The notes beneath the pieces were generated by a model, which was not told the DNA's origin, did no database searches, and worked only from the letters and a program-made list of their open reading frames with translations. A DNA stretch of 37,819 nt from Paracoccaceae bacterium (lineage in GTDB: Bacteria; Pseudomonadota; Alphaproteobacteria; Rhodobacterales; Rhodobacteraceae): positions 1 through 37,819 of the forward strand of contig JAQWNW010000072.1 in assembly GCA_029246285.1 (NCBI GenBank), read 5' to 3'. Shown in pieces: positions 36,888-37,819 of this stretch. Positions within the stretch are counted from its first letter, which is position 1. Each line of letters opens with the position of its first letter. The position numbers and the translations under genes are program-made.

Positions 36888-37819
36888 ATGACAGAAATAA
36901 AATGCATTAGGGTACGTGGGGCTAGAGAGCACAATTTAAAGTCAATTGATGTCGACATTCCAAGAGATCAGCTGGTTGTAATCACTGGCTTATCTGGTTC
37001 GGGAAAGTCTTCGTTGGCATTTGATACTATTTATGCCGAGGGTCAGCGGCGTTATGTAGAGAGCTTGTCCGCATATGCTCGCCAATTCTTAGATATGATG
37101 GAAAAGCCTGACGTTGACAATATTTCTGGTCTTTCTCCAGCTATTTCTATTGAACAAAAAACAACATCTAAGAACCCTCGGTCTACGGTGGGAACAATTA
37201 CTGAGATTTATGATTATTTAAGATTGTTATTTGCTAGGGTAGGGACACCTTTTTCTCCGACCACTGGCAAACCAATTGAAGCGCAGCAGATAAGTGATAT
37301 GGTTGATCGAACTATGTTGATGCCAACTGGGACTCGGGGCTATCTGTTAGCGCCCATAGTTAGGGACAGGAAAGGTGAGTATAAAAAGGAGTTCAATGAA
37401 TTAAGAAAGCAAGGTTTTCAACGGGTAAAGGTAAACGGCGAATTCTATGAGTTAGAATCTCCACCGATATTAGACAAGAAATTTCGTCATAATATTGATG
37501 TAGTAGTTGATAGAATCGTCATAAAAACTGGAATAGAAAACCGGTTGGCAGATAGTTTTAGAACGGCGTTAGATCTGGCTGAAGGTATTGCTATATTTGA
37601 AAAAGCCGATGTTGAAGATAAGGATAATGACGCAAGAGTAACATTTTCTGAGAAATTTGCCTGCCCAGTTTCAGGATTTACAATTCCCGAAATAGAGCCA
37701 AGGTTGTTTTCTTTTAATGCACCTTTTGGAGCATGTCCAAATTGTGATGGATTGGGTGTAGAGCTTTTCTTTGATGACCGTCTTGTGGTGCCTGATGGAA
37801 AGATGTCTCTATTCGATGG
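36888..37819 (+). CDS. uvrA: Excinuclease ABC subunit A (3' end outside window)
   Basis: The first 310 residues of UvrA, which finds bulky DNA lesions in nucleotide excision repair. It begins [20 protein letters not shown] and has Walker A GLSGSGKS at 34-41, followed by [19 protein letters not shown]. The UvrB-binding and insertion region covers about 130-250, and [15 protein letters not shown], with the first zinc-finger Cys pair, lies near residue 280. The frame is open to the window end. No LexA-type box is visible in the 151 bases before it. Confidence 0.96.
   Translation, partial: MTEIKCIRVRGAREHNLKSIDVDIPRDQLVVITGLSGSGKSSLAFDTIYAEGQRRYVESLSAYARQFLDMMEKPDVDNISGLSPAISIEQKTTSKNPRSTVGTITEIYDYLRLLFARVGTPFSPTTGKPIEAQQISDMVDRTMLMPTGTRGYLLAPIVRDRKGEYKKEFNELRKQGFQRVKVNGEFYELESPPILDKKFRHNIDVVVDRIVIKTGIENRLADSFRTALDLAEGIAIFEKADVEDKDNDARVTFSEKFACPVSGFTIPEIEPRLFSFNAPFGACPNCDGLGVELFFDDRLVVPDGKMSLFD

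Overview
The window looks like a chromosomal segment of a low-GC, probably marine, alphaproteobacterium (SAR116-like or a Rhodospirillales relative is my guess; the sequence does not prove it). The signs are the gene types (a ribosomal protein S9 with an N-terminal extension, a ccmE-ccmF-ccmH block without ccmG, NAD-dependent ligA directly followed by recG, an IscU-like protein of the alphaproteobacterial type) and an exact GTTC-N7-GTTC motif, the LexA (SOS) box of this class. Genes are dense and no gene-free stretch exceeds 300 bases. No tRNA, rRNA, CRISPR or insertion sequence was found.

Positions 1-8510 are an accessory catabolic region. It holds the end of a C45/penicillin-acyltransferase-like Ntn hydrolase, two NylB-like serine hydrolases, an AhpD-like protein, an AbrB-family membrane protein, a two-gene Rieske oxygenase system, a GST, and the tail of a lost dimethylformamidase-like gene. 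The oxygenase is the most unusual object. The catalytic protein (4975-5844) keeps all three mononuclear-iron ligands but has lost the Rieske cluster ligands. The next gene (5860-7581) carries a Rieske domain fused to an FMN/NAD/ferredoxin reductase. The iron-sulfur relay seems to have moved from the oxygenase to its reductase.

Positions 8511-17632 hold rplM-rpsI with a clear terminator, then a reverse-strand pair (MFS transporter, DmdC-like acyl-CoA dehydrogenase), then argC-ccmE-ccmF-ccmH and a PaaG-like enoyl-CoA hydratase on the plus strand.

Positions 17629-31920 are mainly informational and repair genes: an alpha/beta hydrolase and M20 peptidase pair, mnmA, ligA-recG, an IscU-like scaffold, gluQRS, trmFO, gyrA and ssb. 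Between recG and the IscU-like gene lies an unlisted 42-codon membrane-peptide gene. Its upstream region has two oppositely oriented, exact LexA-type boxes. This is the layout expected for an SOS-induced small inner-membrane protein, comparable in concept to Caulobacter SidA.

Positions 32133-36736 look devoted to surface modification: a 2-oxoglutarate/Fe(II) oxygenase, a SAM methyltransferase, and a tightly coupled reverse-strand cassette of GT2 glycosyltransferase, YdjC/ChbG deacetylase and ArnT-like GT39 transferase. By gene content the cassette matches the Francisella FlmF-NaxD-FlmK route that adds an amino sugar to lipid A. The window ends inside uvrA.
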